NCBI GenBank assembly: GCA_002270295.1
Contig: NISF01000001.1
Coordinates: forward strand, 1,645,129 to 1,709,128
Direction of reading: 5' to 3'
From: Enterobacter sp. 10-1
GTDB taxonomy: Bacteria > Pseudomonadota > Gammaproteobacteria > Enterobacterales > Enterobacteriaceae
Length of the DNA: 64,000 nucleotides
Below, in pieces: positions 51,944 through 59,675 of this stretch. The position numbers and the translations under genes were made by a program. Below the pieces are notes generated by a model. It had not been told where the DNA came from and did not search any database. It was given only the letters and a program-made list of their open reading frames with translations. The first letter of the stretch is position 1, and every line of letters begins with the position of its first letter.

Positions 51944-52815
51944 GCGACAGCATTCTGCGGGTAGAGCATCTGATGATGCATTTTGGCGGTATCAAAGCGC
52001 TTAACGACGTTAACCTCGATGTGGAAAGGGGATCGATTACCGCGCTGATCGGTCCGAACGGCGCGGGGAAAACCACGGTTTTCAACTGCCTGACCGGGTT
52101 TTATCGCGCCACGGGCGGGGCGATTGTGCTCAACGCCCGCGCCGCGATGACCGACGTTATTCAGGTCCTCGGGCAAAAAATACGTCCCGATGATTTGCTC
52201 CACCCGGCGCGTCTGGGGTCGCGGATCTACTACAAAATGTTCGGCGGGACGCATCTGGTGAACCGGGCCGGGCTGGCGCGGACCTTCCAGAATATCCGCC
52301 TGTTTCGCGAGATGTCGGTGATCGAAAACCTGCTGGTGGCCCAGCATATGCAGGTAAACCGTAATCTGGTGGCCGGCATCCTGAACACCCGCGGCTATCG
52401 TAAGGCCGAAAACCAGGCCCTCGACCGCGCCTTCTACTGGCTGGAGGTGGTGGATCTGGTGGATTGCGCCAACCGGCTGGCCGGCACGCTCTCCTACGGT
52501 CAGCAGCGGCGGCTGGAGATTGCCCGCGCCATGTGCACCGGCCCGGAGATGATCTGCTTAGATGAGCCCGCCGCGGGGCTGAACCCTGCGGAGACGCACG
52601 CCCTGAGCCGAATTATCCGCTTTCTGCGCCAGCATCACGGCATCACCGTTTTGCTGATTGAGCATGATATGGGGATGGTGATGGAGATCTCCGATCATAT
52701 TATCGTCCTCGACCGCGGGGACGTGATCGCCCGCGGCGCTCCGCAGGAGATCCAGTCGAATATCAGCGTTATCGCCGCTTATCTGGGCGCGGATGAAGAG
52801 GAGATTGCGGTATGA
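51940..52815 (+). CDS. livG: Branched-chain amino-acid ABC transporter ATPase LivG with an insertion
   Basis: A 291-residue ABC ATPase: Walker A GPNGAGKTTVFN, signature LSYGQQRRLEIARA, Walker B MICLDEPAAGLNP, switch His in LIEHDMGMV. It is about 35 residues longer than E. coli LivG (255) because of an insertion at about residues 65-100 (VIQVLGQKIRPDDLLHPARL) before the Q-loop segment LARTFQNIRLFREM. Overlaps livM and livF by 4 bases each. Confidence 0.93.
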   Translation: MSDSILRVEHLMMHFGGIKALNDVNLDVERGSITALIGPNGAGKTTVFNCLTGFYRATGGAIVLNARAAMTDVIQVLGQKIRPDDLLHPARLGSRIYYKMFGGTHLVNRAGLARTFQNIRLFREMSVIENLLVAQHMQVNRNLVAGILNTRGYRKAENQALDRAFYWLEVVDLVDCANRLAGTLSYGQQRRLEIARAMCTGPEMICLDEPAAGLNPAETHALSRIIRFLRQHHGITVLLIEHDMGMVMEISDHIIVLDRGDVIARGAPQEIQSNISVIAAYLGADEEEIAV

Positions 52816-53528
52816 GTCAGCCGTTGCTTGAGTTTCGCCAGGTGGACGTCTTTTACGGTCAGATTCAGGCGCTGAACCAGGTCTCGCTGACGGTCAATGA
52901 AGGAGAGACGGTGGCGCTGATCGGCGCCAACGGCGCCGGTAAATCCACGCTGCTGATGTCCATCTTTGGTCAGCCGCGCATCGCGGAGGGGCAGATCCTC
53001 TATCGTGGGGAGGATATCAGCCGAAAATCCACCCATTTTATCGCCGGAAACGGCATCGCTCAGGCGCCGGAAGGGCGGCGTATTTTTGCGGATATGACGG
53101 TAGAAGAGAACCTGCTGATGGGGACCATCCCGATTGGCAGCCGCTATCAGGAAGAGGATAAGCGACGCATGTATCAGCTTTTTCCCCGGCTTGAAGAGCG
53201 GCGGACGCAGCGGGCGATGACGCTTTCCGGCGGCGAGCAGCAGATGCTGGCGATTGCCCGCGCGCTGATGAGCAGGCCGAAGCTGCTGCTGCTCGACGAG
53301 CCGAGCCTCGGGCTGGCGCCGCTGGTGGTTAAGCAAATCTTTCAAATACTGCGCGAACTGACGGCGCAGGGAATGACGCTATTTCTGGTGGAACAAAACG
53401 CCCACCACGCGCTTAAGCTTTCCGATCGGGCGTACGTGATGGTTAACGGCCAGATCCGGCTTAGCGGAACCGGGAGCGAGCTGCTCGACAATCCGGAGGT
53501 CCGGAACGCCTATCTGGGGATGGTGTGA
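52812..53528 (+). CDS. livF: Branched-chain amino-acid ABC transporter ATPase LivF
   Basis: A 238-residue ABC ATPase: Walker A GANGAGKSTLL, APEGRRIFADMTVEENLLMG typical of LivF, signature LSGGEQQMLAIARA, Walker B LLLLDEPSLGLAP and switch His replaced by the usual LVEQNAHHAL. Last gene of the operon; a matS site begins 3 bases after its stop. Confidence 0.94.
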   Translation: MSQPLLEFRQVDVFYGQIQALNQVSLTVNEGETVALIGANGAGKSTLLMSIFGQPRIAEGQILYRGEDISRKSTHFIAGNGIAQAPEGRRIFADMTVEENLLMGTIPIGSRYQEEDKRRMYQLFPRLEERRTQRAMTLSGGEQQMLAIARALMSRPKLLLLDEPSLGLAPLVVKQIFQILRELTAQGMTLFLVEQNAHHALKLSDRAYVMVNGQIRLSGTGSELLDNPEVRNAYLGMV

Positions 53529-53531
53529 CAG

Positions 53532-53544
53532 GTGACGCTGTCAC
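53532..53544. other. matS site, copy 4
   Basis: GTGACGCTGTCAC, exact fit to GTGACRNYGTCAC, directly after livF and 170 bases before the citrate synthase paralogue. Confidence 0.82.
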
Positions 53545-53701
53545 GAATCATGGGGCGTTATTGATTCGTGGCGGCAATAATTACCCCTTTTAGCTATTCA
53601 TATCAAAGAATAGCGAATCCACTGCGGCTATGTTCAAGGTTGCGCCTGAAAAATTGATTCAGGTTTATGACACGCTTGTTGTACAGGGGGAACTTTACAG
53701 G

Positions 53702-54985
53702 ATGGCCACTAAACCGCTAACGCTTACTTTCGATGGGCAACAGCCTATTCCCCTGGAGACGGTTTCCGGGACTTTGGGCCGCGTGGGCATTGATATCCGC
53801 GCGCTAAATCAGTCAGATCTATGCAGCTTCGACCCTGGTTTTACCAATACCGCCGGCTGCCGGTCGGCCATCTCCTATATTGATACCGAAAACAGCACGC
53901 TGCTACACCGTGGCTACCCGGTAGACCAGCTGGCGCGGCAGTGCGAGTTCCTTGAGGTGGCGTATATTATGCTGCGGGGCGAGGCGCCGGATGAATCCAG
54001 CTATCAGGTTTTCCGCAATACGATCACCCGCCACACGCTGGTGCATGAACAGATGTCGCGGATGTGCAGCGGCTTTCGCCGCGACTCCCATCCGATGGCC
54101 CTGATGTGCGCGATGGTTGGGGCGCTGGCGGCGTTTTACCATGATGTGCTGGATGTAGAAAACCCTGAACACCGCGCCCTTGCGGCCACGCGTCTGCTGT
54201 CAAAAATGCCGACGCTGGCGGCGATGAGCTATAAATACGCCATCGAACAACCCGCGCCCTATCCGCGCAACGATCTCTCCTATGCGGGGAACTTCCTGCA
54301 TATGCTGTTTGCGGTTCCGGCGGAGAAATATGTGGTGAATCCGGTTATTGAGGAGGCGATGAACCAGATTCTGGTGCTGCACGCCGACCACGGCCAGTGC
54401 GCTTCCACCACCACGGTGCGGGCCGCCGGCTCCTCGGGGGCAAACCTGTTTGCCTGCGTTGCGGCGGGCCTCGCTTCCCTGTGGGGGCCGATGCACGGCG
54501 GAGCCAACGAAGCCAGCATGCGGATGCTGGAAGAGATTGAAACCGTGGATCAGGTGCCCGTTTTTCTGAGTAAGGCGAAGCGCGATCCGCAGGCGTTCCG
54601 CCGCCTGGGCTTTGGTAACTCGCGTTACCGCCACCTGGACCCGCGCGCCGCTATTCTCCGCGAAACCTGTCACCGGGTGCTTGCGGAGCTGGGAATGTCA
54701 GACCAGCTGCTGCAGGTGGCGATGGCCCTTGAAGAGGTGGCGCTGACCGATCCCTACTTTATTGAAAACGGCCTGTCGCCCAGCGTCGATTTTTATACGG
54801 CAGCGATCCTCAAGGCGATGAAGCTGCCTTCGTCAATGTTTGTGGTGGTAACCGCCGTCGGCCGCACGCTGGGCTGGGTGGCCCACTGGAATGAGATGCA
54901 TGAAGAGCCGCTGAGTATTTACCGCCCGCGGCAGATCTACACCGGCGAAGCCCCGCGAGATTACGTCTCCCGCCGCGAGGTGTAA
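53702..54985 (+). CDS. Citrate synthase paralogue with an altered active site
   Basis: A 427-residue protein, the length of E. coli GltA and similar throughout (FRRDSHPMALMCAMVGALAAFYHD, YPRNDLSYAGNFLHMLF, SSGANLFACVAAGLASLWGPMHGGANEASMRMLEEI). The first catalytic His is kept in WGPMHGGANE and the catalytic Asp in SVDFYTAAILKAM. The second His, GltA His305 in GFGHRVY, is replaced: here GFGNSRYRHLDPRA, with Asn at codon 306 (54617-54619). It may use another oxoacid, have low activity or be regulatory. ATG 53702 matches the GltA length; an in-frame upstream ATG at 53630 would add 24 residues. Confidence 0.88.
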   Translation: MATKPLTLTFDGQQPIPLETVSGTLGRVGIDIRALNQSDLCSFDPGFTNTAGCRSAISYIDTENSTLLHRGYPVDQLARQCEFLEVAYIMLRGEAPDESSYQVFRNTITRHTLVHEQMSRMCSGFRRDSHPMALMCAMVGALAAFYHDVLDVENPEHRALAATRLLSKMPTLAAMSYKYAIEQPAPYPRNDLSYAGNFLHMLFAVPAEKYVVNPVIEEAMNQILVLHADHGQCASTTTVRAAGSSGANLFACVAAGLASLWGPMHGGANEASMRMLEEIETVDQVPVFLSKAKRDPQAFRRLGFGNSRYRHLDPRAAILRETCHRVLAELGMSDQLLQVAMALEEVALTDPYFIENGLSPSVDFYTAAILKAMKLPSSMFVVVTAVGRTLGWVAHWNEMHEEPLSIYRPRQIYTGEAPRDYVSRREV

Positions 54986-54989
54986 TCCC

Positions 54990-55015
54990 ACGCCGTCCCG
55001 TGAGCGGGGCGGCGT
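54990..55015. terminator. Hairpin between convergent genes
   Basis: ACGCCGTCCC (54990-54999), loop GTGAGC, GGGGCGGCGT (55006-55015): a 10-bp stem with one wobble pair, placed between the stops of the citrate synthase paralogue and ppaC. It can serve both transcripts. Confidence 0.6.
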
Positions 55016-55025
55016 CCGTTAAATA

Positions 55026-55985
55026 TCACGATCGCTCATCCGCTGCGGCCAGGCGCTCGGTCAGCCAAGGCAGAATTTCCTTTTTTCTGCTGGTCATGCC
55101 CGGGAGGGAAACCTGATGGCTGCGGATAAGGTCGTTGGGCGAAAAATAGAGGATGGAATGGCGATGGGTAATGTCGGTTAGCATCAGAACAACCATCTCC
55201 AGCCCCATTTCGCGCCTGGCTCGCTCCATCTCCTGTTTCAGTCCGGGCAAATGCGGGTTGATATCCGACATATCGCGAACCTCAATTTGCGCTAACAGGA
55301 GAGAGACGCCGTGGATCTGGTAATTTTTTGCATCGCGATGCAGCAGCTGCGCGGCGGACTGGCCCTCCAGGGAGGTTTTCGCCGCCAGCAGCCCGGCGAC
55401 GAAGGCGTCGTAATCAACGCCGGCAATATCGCGCAAAATCGCCACCGACTCGCGGTCCCGCGGCGTAGTGGTGGGGCCGCTGAGGGCGACCGTATCGCTG
55501 AGTATGGCTCCCAGCAGCAGGATCGCCTGGGCCGCGCTGAGCGGCATCGGGCTCTCCGTCGTCAGGATGGTGAGAATAACCGTCGCGCAGCATCCTACCG
55601 CGCGGATCCAAACGTCCGGCGGATTTTTGGTCACAATGGTGCCTACGCGATGGTGGTCAATAATGCCGATCACATCGCTGTCGGGGAGCGTTAGCGGGCC
55701 TTGTTCAACGTCGGTGAAATCAACCAGCCAGACCTTTTTATTCGTCAGTTCGTCGGCGAGTAAATCCGGCTGTGCGACCCCCGCAACCTGCAGAATATAC
55801 CGCGTTTCCGGGGTTAACTCCCCCAGACGGAAAGGGCGCGCCGGCCTGGCGGTATAGTTGAGCCAGTCGGCCACAACCAGCGCGCTGCAGATCGTGTCGC
55901 TGTCAGGGTTCCGATGGCCAAAGACGTGGATAATGGACTCTTGCGCTGAGGTAAGAGGCAGAGATAAAGCGCGTTGATTGTGCAT
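55026..55985 (-). CDS. ppaC: Manganese-dependent (family II) inorganic pyrophosphatase
   Basis: A 319-residue DHH-superfamily enzyme that hydrolyses pyrophosphate. Metal motifs are visible: GHRNPDSDTI near the N-terminus, LVDFTDVEQ, IIDHHRVG and, later, LGAILSDTVALSGPTTTPRD; the C-terminal DHHA2 domain ends with MTSRKKEILPWL (SRKKQ-type motif). Motif 2 usually reads VDHNE, so VDFTDVEQ is a variant. AGGAG 6 bases before ATG 55985 decides the start over ATG 56000. Cytoplasmic, monocistronic. Confidence 0.85.
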   Translation of the reverse strand: MHNQRALSLPLTSAQESIIHVFGHRNPDSDTICSALVVADWLNYTARPARPFRLGELTPETRYILQVAGVAQPDLLADELTNKKVWLVDFTDVEQGPLTLPDSDVIGIIDHHRVGTIVTKNPPDVWIRAVGCCATVILTILTTESPMPLSAAQAILLLGAILSDTVALSGPTTTPRDRESVAILRDIAGVDYDAFVAGLLAAKTSLEGQSAAQLLHRDAKNYQIHGVSLLLAQIEVRDMSDINPHLPGLKQEMERARREMGLEMVVLMLTDITHRHSILYFSPNDLIRSHQVSLPGMTSRKKEILPWLTERLAAADERS

Positions 55986-56000
55986 AGCAACTCCTGACAT

Positions 56001-56344
56001 ACATGCCCGTAGGGGAACAGCAATAATTGTACATCAGGCGTCATCATCCGGTTCGACAGAGCCGGCGGTTGGGAAAGGTGGAACACCATCACCTTGTCGC
56101 CAAACCTTATCCAAGGCGCAAAGAGAAATCAATAACCAGTGGTGATGAATCAGAATCGATCCAGCACACCGATCCGCGATTTCTCAGCGAAATAGCGCGG
56201 CGGCGGCTCTGCCCGACGCGCTTAAATGAGGCTATATTTTGGGGACGCTAACCGCATTTAGCCTGATTCAGGCGCTTAATACCCGGTAGCCGGCAGGTCG
56301 GTGAAATTCAGCACCTCAATATTATCGCTTCAGGGAGACACCGC
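56001..56344. other. Gap between ppaC and the leaderless binding-protein gene
   Basis: Should contain two divergent promoters. GGGAGA just before 56345 is the ribosome-binding site of the next gene. No repeat or coding frame of note. Confidence 0.35.
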
Positions 56345-57022
56345 ATGAGCGCCGCTAAACCAATACGTTTTGCGATTAACCTCGGCAACGCTGTTCTGGC
56401 AAAGACGCTGGCGGACGGGCAGCCGGGCGGGATTACGCCGGAGATTGCCGGGCGTATTGCGGCAGAGCTGGGGGCTACGCCGCAGTTTGTTACCTATCCG
56501 GCGGCGGCTAAGGTGGTGGACGATGCGCAAAATGACGTCTGGGATATTGCCTTTCTGGCGATAGATCCTCAGCGCGAGGAAACCCTGCGCTTCACCCAGC
56601 CCTACATCACCATTCAGGGTACCGTGCTGGTCAAGGCGCGGAGCCGCTGGCAGAGCGTCGCGGAGATGGATAAAGAGGGAGTGGTGATTAACGTCGGCAA
56701 GGGCGCGGCGTACGACCTGCACCTGACGCGTCAGCTCCGCTTTGCCACGCTCAACCGTCTGAGCTCATCGCAGGCGGCCATCGATGCGTTTATCAACGGC
56801 GAGGGGGATATGGCCGCGGGCATCCGCCAGCCTCTCGAACGTGCCGCCGCCGGGCACGCCGGCTTGCGCGTACTGGCCGATAATTTCGGTCAGATAAATC
56901 AGGCGATTTGCGTTCCTCGGCGCAGTGACGCGGCGTATGAAAGGCTGGTTGCTCTGCTGACGCAATGGCAGCAGGACGGCTCGGTCCAGCAAATTATTGA
57001 CCGCCACCTGGCCGAGCAGTAA
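56345..57022 (+). CDS. Solute-binding-protein-like protein without signal peptide
   Basis: A 225-residue protein of the type 2 periplasmic binding fold (amino-acid-binding, SBP_bac_3-like): RFAINLGNAVLA, GGITPEIAGRIAAELGATPQFVTYPAAAKVVDD, VWDIAFLAIDPQREETLRFTQPYITIQGTVLV. It starts directly with the first strand (MSAAKPIRFAIN) and has no signal peptide, and there are no ABC transporter genes beside it, so it probably stays in the cytoplasm as a sensor or enzyme-like protein. GGGAGA precedes ATG 56345. Confidence 0.75.
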   Translation: MSAAKPIRFAINLGNAVLAKTLADGQPGGITPEIAGRIAAELGATPQFVTYPAAAKVVDDAQNDVWDIAFLAIDPQREETLRFTQPYITIQGTVLVKARSRWQSVAEMDKEGVVINVGKGAAYDLHLTRQLRFATLNRLSSSQAAIDAFINGEGDMAAGIRQPLERAAAGHAGLRVLADNFGQINQAICVPRRSDAAYERLVALLTQWQQDGSVQQIIDRHLAEQ

Positions 57023-57117
57023 GCCCGCCTGACGCAGCGGCGTAGAGAATGCAGCGCAAAGCGGCCGCCTGAAGTGTATTATGCTCGCAACCACATGAGT
57101 ATAAAGAGGTTCAGGTA

Positions 57118-57609
57118 ATGACCACCCCCGTATTGCGCCAGGCTACGCTCGCCGATGCCAATCGCTGCTACGCGATTGAAATCACCTCTTATGAAGGCGA
57201 TGAAGCCGCGACGTTAGAAAAAATCACGACCCGTATCGCCAGATATCCGCAAGGCTTCCTGTGTATGGAAATCGCGGGTGAAATCGTCGGTTTCATCAAC
57301 GCAGGCTGCGCCTGGGAGGTGGTGATGTCAGATGAAGAGTTTAAGGAGCTGGTCGGGCACGATGCCGCCGCGCCCAACGTGGTGATTATGTCGGTGGTGG
57401 TGCACCCCGATTTCCAGGGTAAGGGCTATTCATCTCTGCTGATGCGCGAATTTTTATCGCAGATGAGGTCGATGAATAAGAAGACCGTTCATCTGATGTG
57501 CAAGGATCGCCACGTCGATCTCTACGCGCACTTTGGTTTTCAATATATCAAGCCGTCGGCATCCGATCATGGCGGCATGGCGTGGCATGAAATGATGCTG
57601 GCGCTGTAA
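57118..57609 (+). CDS. GNAT-family N-acetyltransferase
   Basis: A 163-residue acetyltransferase: RQATLADANRCYAIEITSYEGDEAA at the N-terminus, acetyl-CoA motif A in VVVHPDFQGKGYSSLLMREFL (Q-x-K-G-Y in place of the common Q-x-x-G-x-G/A) and motif B LYAHFGFQYIKPSASDHGGMAWHEM. The pattern is close to arylalkylamine/serotonin-type N-acetyltransferases. Acceptor unknown. AGAGG precedes ATG 57118. Confidence 0.85.
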   Translation: MTTPVLRQATLADANRCYAIEITSYEGDEAATLEKITTRIARYPQGFLCMEIAGEIVGFINAGCAWEVVMSDEEFKELVGHDAAAPNVVIMSVVVHPDFQGKGYSSLLMREFLSQMRSMNKKTVHLMCKDRHVDLYAHFGFQYIKPSASDHGGMAWHEMMLAL

Positions 57610-57625
57610 TATTGCTTGTCGGGAA

Positions 57626-57643
57626 AACCGCCCCCGAGCGGTT
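57626..57643 (+). terminator. Small hairpin after the GNAT gene
   Basis: AACCGC (57626-57631) and GCGGTT (57638-57643) with loop CCCCGA, followed by AATATTG. It lies 16 bases past the stop codon. Confidence 0.45.
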
Positions 57644-57777
57644 AATATTGTGGGCCGTGCGCCCGTGAATTATAGGGTAGAATCGTCTGACGGGCCGTAA
57701 ACCTGCGCCGAATAAGAGCGGCAGGTTTGCGCGTCGGGAGTTCAGTCAATCAATATCAAGCCATGAGGAAAGACGTA

Positions 57778-58023
57778 ATGACCAATGAAATACCGCTGAA
57801 ATTTTATGACATCGTGGATGAGTATGCGACTGAATCAGCCAAACCGGTCAATGAATCAGAACGTCAGCCGCTGGCCGCCTATTTCCAGGCGCTGATTACC
57901 CGCTTAATGGCAAACGAAGAGATCAGCGAAAACACGCAGAAAGAGCTGGCCGCTGAGGCCGGGATCGCAGCGTCGCGGATCGATGATATTGCGGAGTTTC
58001 TGAATCAGTGGGGCAACGAGTAA
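57778..58023 (+). CDS. ymjA: YmjA (DUF2543) small protein
   Basis: An 81-residue acidic protein with the same length and ends as E. coli Ymj[19 protein letters not shown] at the start and [15 protein letters not shown] at the end. The function is unknown; it looks all-helical and cytoplasmic. GAGGAAAG lies 6 bases before ATG 57778. Monocistronic. Confidence 0.92.
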   Translation: MTNEIPLKFYDIVDEYATESAKPVNESERQPLAAYFQALITRLMANEEISENTQKELAAEAGIAASRIDDIAEFLNQWGNE

Positions 58024-58237
58024 ACGCGGTCTGAGAGGGCGAGCGCGGGGCGGACTACGGGACGCGTATATTTACGACTTAAGGCGAGTAACACAGCGGA
58101 AGGGGATCTTTTTTTACGCTTGCCGCCCGGTCATCGCCTGGCAGAGCTGGCGTATCCTCGCGGGCCTGGTCGTCAGCACCGGCTCGTCCGGTACATCAAT
58201 GCTCAGCAGCGTGAAATCTGCGGAGCATTGAGTAGCA

Positions 58238-58255
58238 GGCCACGACGCGGTGGCC
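58238..58255. terminator. Hairpin between ymjA and bdcA
   Basis: GGCCAC (58238-58243), loop GACGCG, GTGGCC (58250-58255), followed on the plus strand by TTTAT. It lies 10 bases beyond the bdcA stop and about 215 bases beyond ymjA. The remaining gap 58024-58237 shows nothing else. Confidence 0.5.
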
Positions 58256-58265
58256 TTTATAACGA

Positions 58266-58979
58266 TTATGCGCCAAACGCGCCGTCGATTGTGTGCATGG
58301 CCCCCGTGACGAAGGAAGCCTCCGGGCCTGCCAGCCAGGCGACCATTCCCGCCACTTCTTCAGGACGCCCGTGCCGTTTAATGGCCATAAAGCTGTGCAT
58401 CAGCTCCTTCATCGGGCCGTTCTCCGGGTTAGCATCGGTGTCGATAGGGCCGGGCTGAACGACGTTGACCGTGATCCCGCGCGGGCCAAAATCACGCGCT
58501 AATCCGCGCGCCAGCCCCTGCAGAGCTGATTTGCTGACGGCGTAAGAGGCCATTCCCGCGATGGGCATGCGATCGCCATTCACCGAGCCGATAATAATAA
58601 TGCGTCCGCCATCCGGCATTTTACGGGCAGCCTCGACCGCAGCATGGTAGGGCGTATGAATGTTGATCCGAAACAGACGGTCGACGGCATCACTGTCCTG
58701 TTCCAGCGCATCGCCGAAGAGGACGATACCCGCGTTGACCACCAGCAGATCCAGCGGCCCGCTATCACGCACCAGCTTGATCACCGCCTCGCGATCGGCG
58801 CTGTCCGCCCGTACCGCTACGCTGCCGGTTTCTGCCGCCAGTTCCGCCGCCGCGTCCGGCGATCCGGCGTAGCTGAAGACAACCGACGCGCCATCCGCAG
58901 CAAAGCGGCGCACGATAGCCGCGCCGATACCGCGACTTCCGCCCAAAACCAGTACCGATTTGTTCTCAAATGCAGCCAT
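58266..58979 (-). CDS. bdcA: BdcA, c-di-GMP-binding SDR-type biofilm dispersal mediator
   Basis: A 237-residue SDR protein nearly matching E. coli BdcA: VLVLGGSRGIGAAIVRRFAADG, LLVVNAGIVLFGDALEQ, IIIIGSVNGDRMPIAGMASYAVSKSALQG and the ending SFVTGAMHTIDGAFGA. The catalytic Tyr/Lys pair (Y-A-V-S-K) is present. In E. coli BdcA binds c-di-GMP and promotes biofilm dispersal. It is divergent from its repressor gene bdcR with two operator copies between. Confidence 0.93.
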   Translation of the reverse strand: MAAFENKSVLVLGGSRGIGAAIVRRFAADGASVVFSYAGSPDAAAELAAETGSVAVRADSADREAVIKLVRDSGPLDLLVVNAGIVLFGDALEQDSDAVDRLFRINIHTPYHAAVEAARKMPDGGRIIIIGSVNGDRMPIAGMASYAVSKSALQGLARGLARDFGPRGITVNVVQPGPIDTDANPENGPMKELMHSFMAIKRHGRPEEVAGMVAWLAGPEASFVTGAMHTIDGAFGA

Positions 58980-58998
58980 TGCCTGTTCCTCATGATAT

Positions 58999-59014
58999 TG
59001 TAGTGAGGATTACA
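58999..59014. promoter_or_regulatory. BdcR operator, copy 1
   Basis: TGTAGTGAGGATTACA is an imperfect palindrome and repeats almost exactly at 59049-59064. Outer bases extend it to ATTGTA-N8-TACAAT (58997-59016). It lies 20 bases before the bdcA start codon. Confidence 0.6.
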
Positions 59015-59048
59015 ATATGCTTCGGCAAATCACGCTGTCAAGGAGTAA

Positions 59049-59064
59049 TGTAGTGAGTACTACA
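59049..59064. promoter_or_regulatory. BdcR operator, copy 2, over the bdcR start codon
   Basis: TGTAGTGAGTACTACA: arms TGTAGT and ACTACA are perfect. It differs from copy 1 at two positions, lies 50 bases from it, and contains the GTG start of bdcR (59053). Confidence 0.6.
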
Positions 59065-59646
59065 AAACAGGTTCGCACCCCGGGGCGTCCCCGCCAGTTT
59101 GATCCGGTGCAGGCCGTTGAAATTGCGCAACATCTTTTTCATTCCCGGGGTTATGACTCGGTCAGCATTGCCGACCTGACAAAGGCATTCGGCATCAATC
59201 CGCCCAGCTTCTATGCCGCGTTTGGCAGTAAGCTCGGCCTGTACACCCGCGTGTTAGATCGCTACAGCCACACCGGAGCGATTCCTTTTGCGGAACTTCT
59301 GCGCGCTGACCGTTCGGTGGCTCAATGTCTGATCGATGTGTTGAACGAGGCGGCCAGGCGCTACGTTGCCGACCCGACGGCAGCGGGGTGCCTGGTTCTG
59401 GAAGGTATCCATTGCAACGATCGCCCTGCGCGCGAGGCCGCGAGCGAATTGCATACTGCCGCGGAAGATAACATCCGGGCATATATAGCCCAGCGATATC
59501 CGCAGGATGCGGTGAGACTGGCAGACTTTATCAGCACCCTGATGGCCGGCCTTTCCGCGAAAGCGCGGGCGGGGGATAGCCTGGAGCGTCTTCAGGAAAC
59601 CGTACGCCTGGCGGGTCTGGCGCTGGAGCAGCTGCTGCCTCGCTGA
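59053..59646 (+). CDS. bdcR: BdcR, TetR-family repressor of bdcA
   Basis: A 197-residue TetR protein similar to E. coli BdcR: RTPGRPRQFDPVQAVEIAQHLFHSRGYDSVSIADLTKAFGINPPSFYAAFGSKLGLY (HTH about 10-60), AAGCLVLEGIHCNDRPAREAA and LADFISTLMAGLSAKARAG. The start is GTG 59053 because AGGAG (59041-59045) is 7 bases upstream; a longer frame begins at 59017. The second operator overlies this start, implying autoregulation. Confidence 0.9.
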   Translation: MSTTKQVRTPGRPRQFDPVQAVEIAQHLFHSRGYDSVSIADLTKAFGINPPSFYAAFGSKLGLYTRVLDRYSHTGAIPFAELLRADRSVAQCLIDVLNEAARRYVADPTAAGCLVLEGIHCNDRPAREAASELHTAAEDNIRAYIAQRYPQDAVRLADFISTLMAGLSAKARAGDSLERLQETVRLAGLALEQLLPR

Positions 59647-59675
59647 GGCCAGACCCTGTTGGCAGGAGTTCGGGG

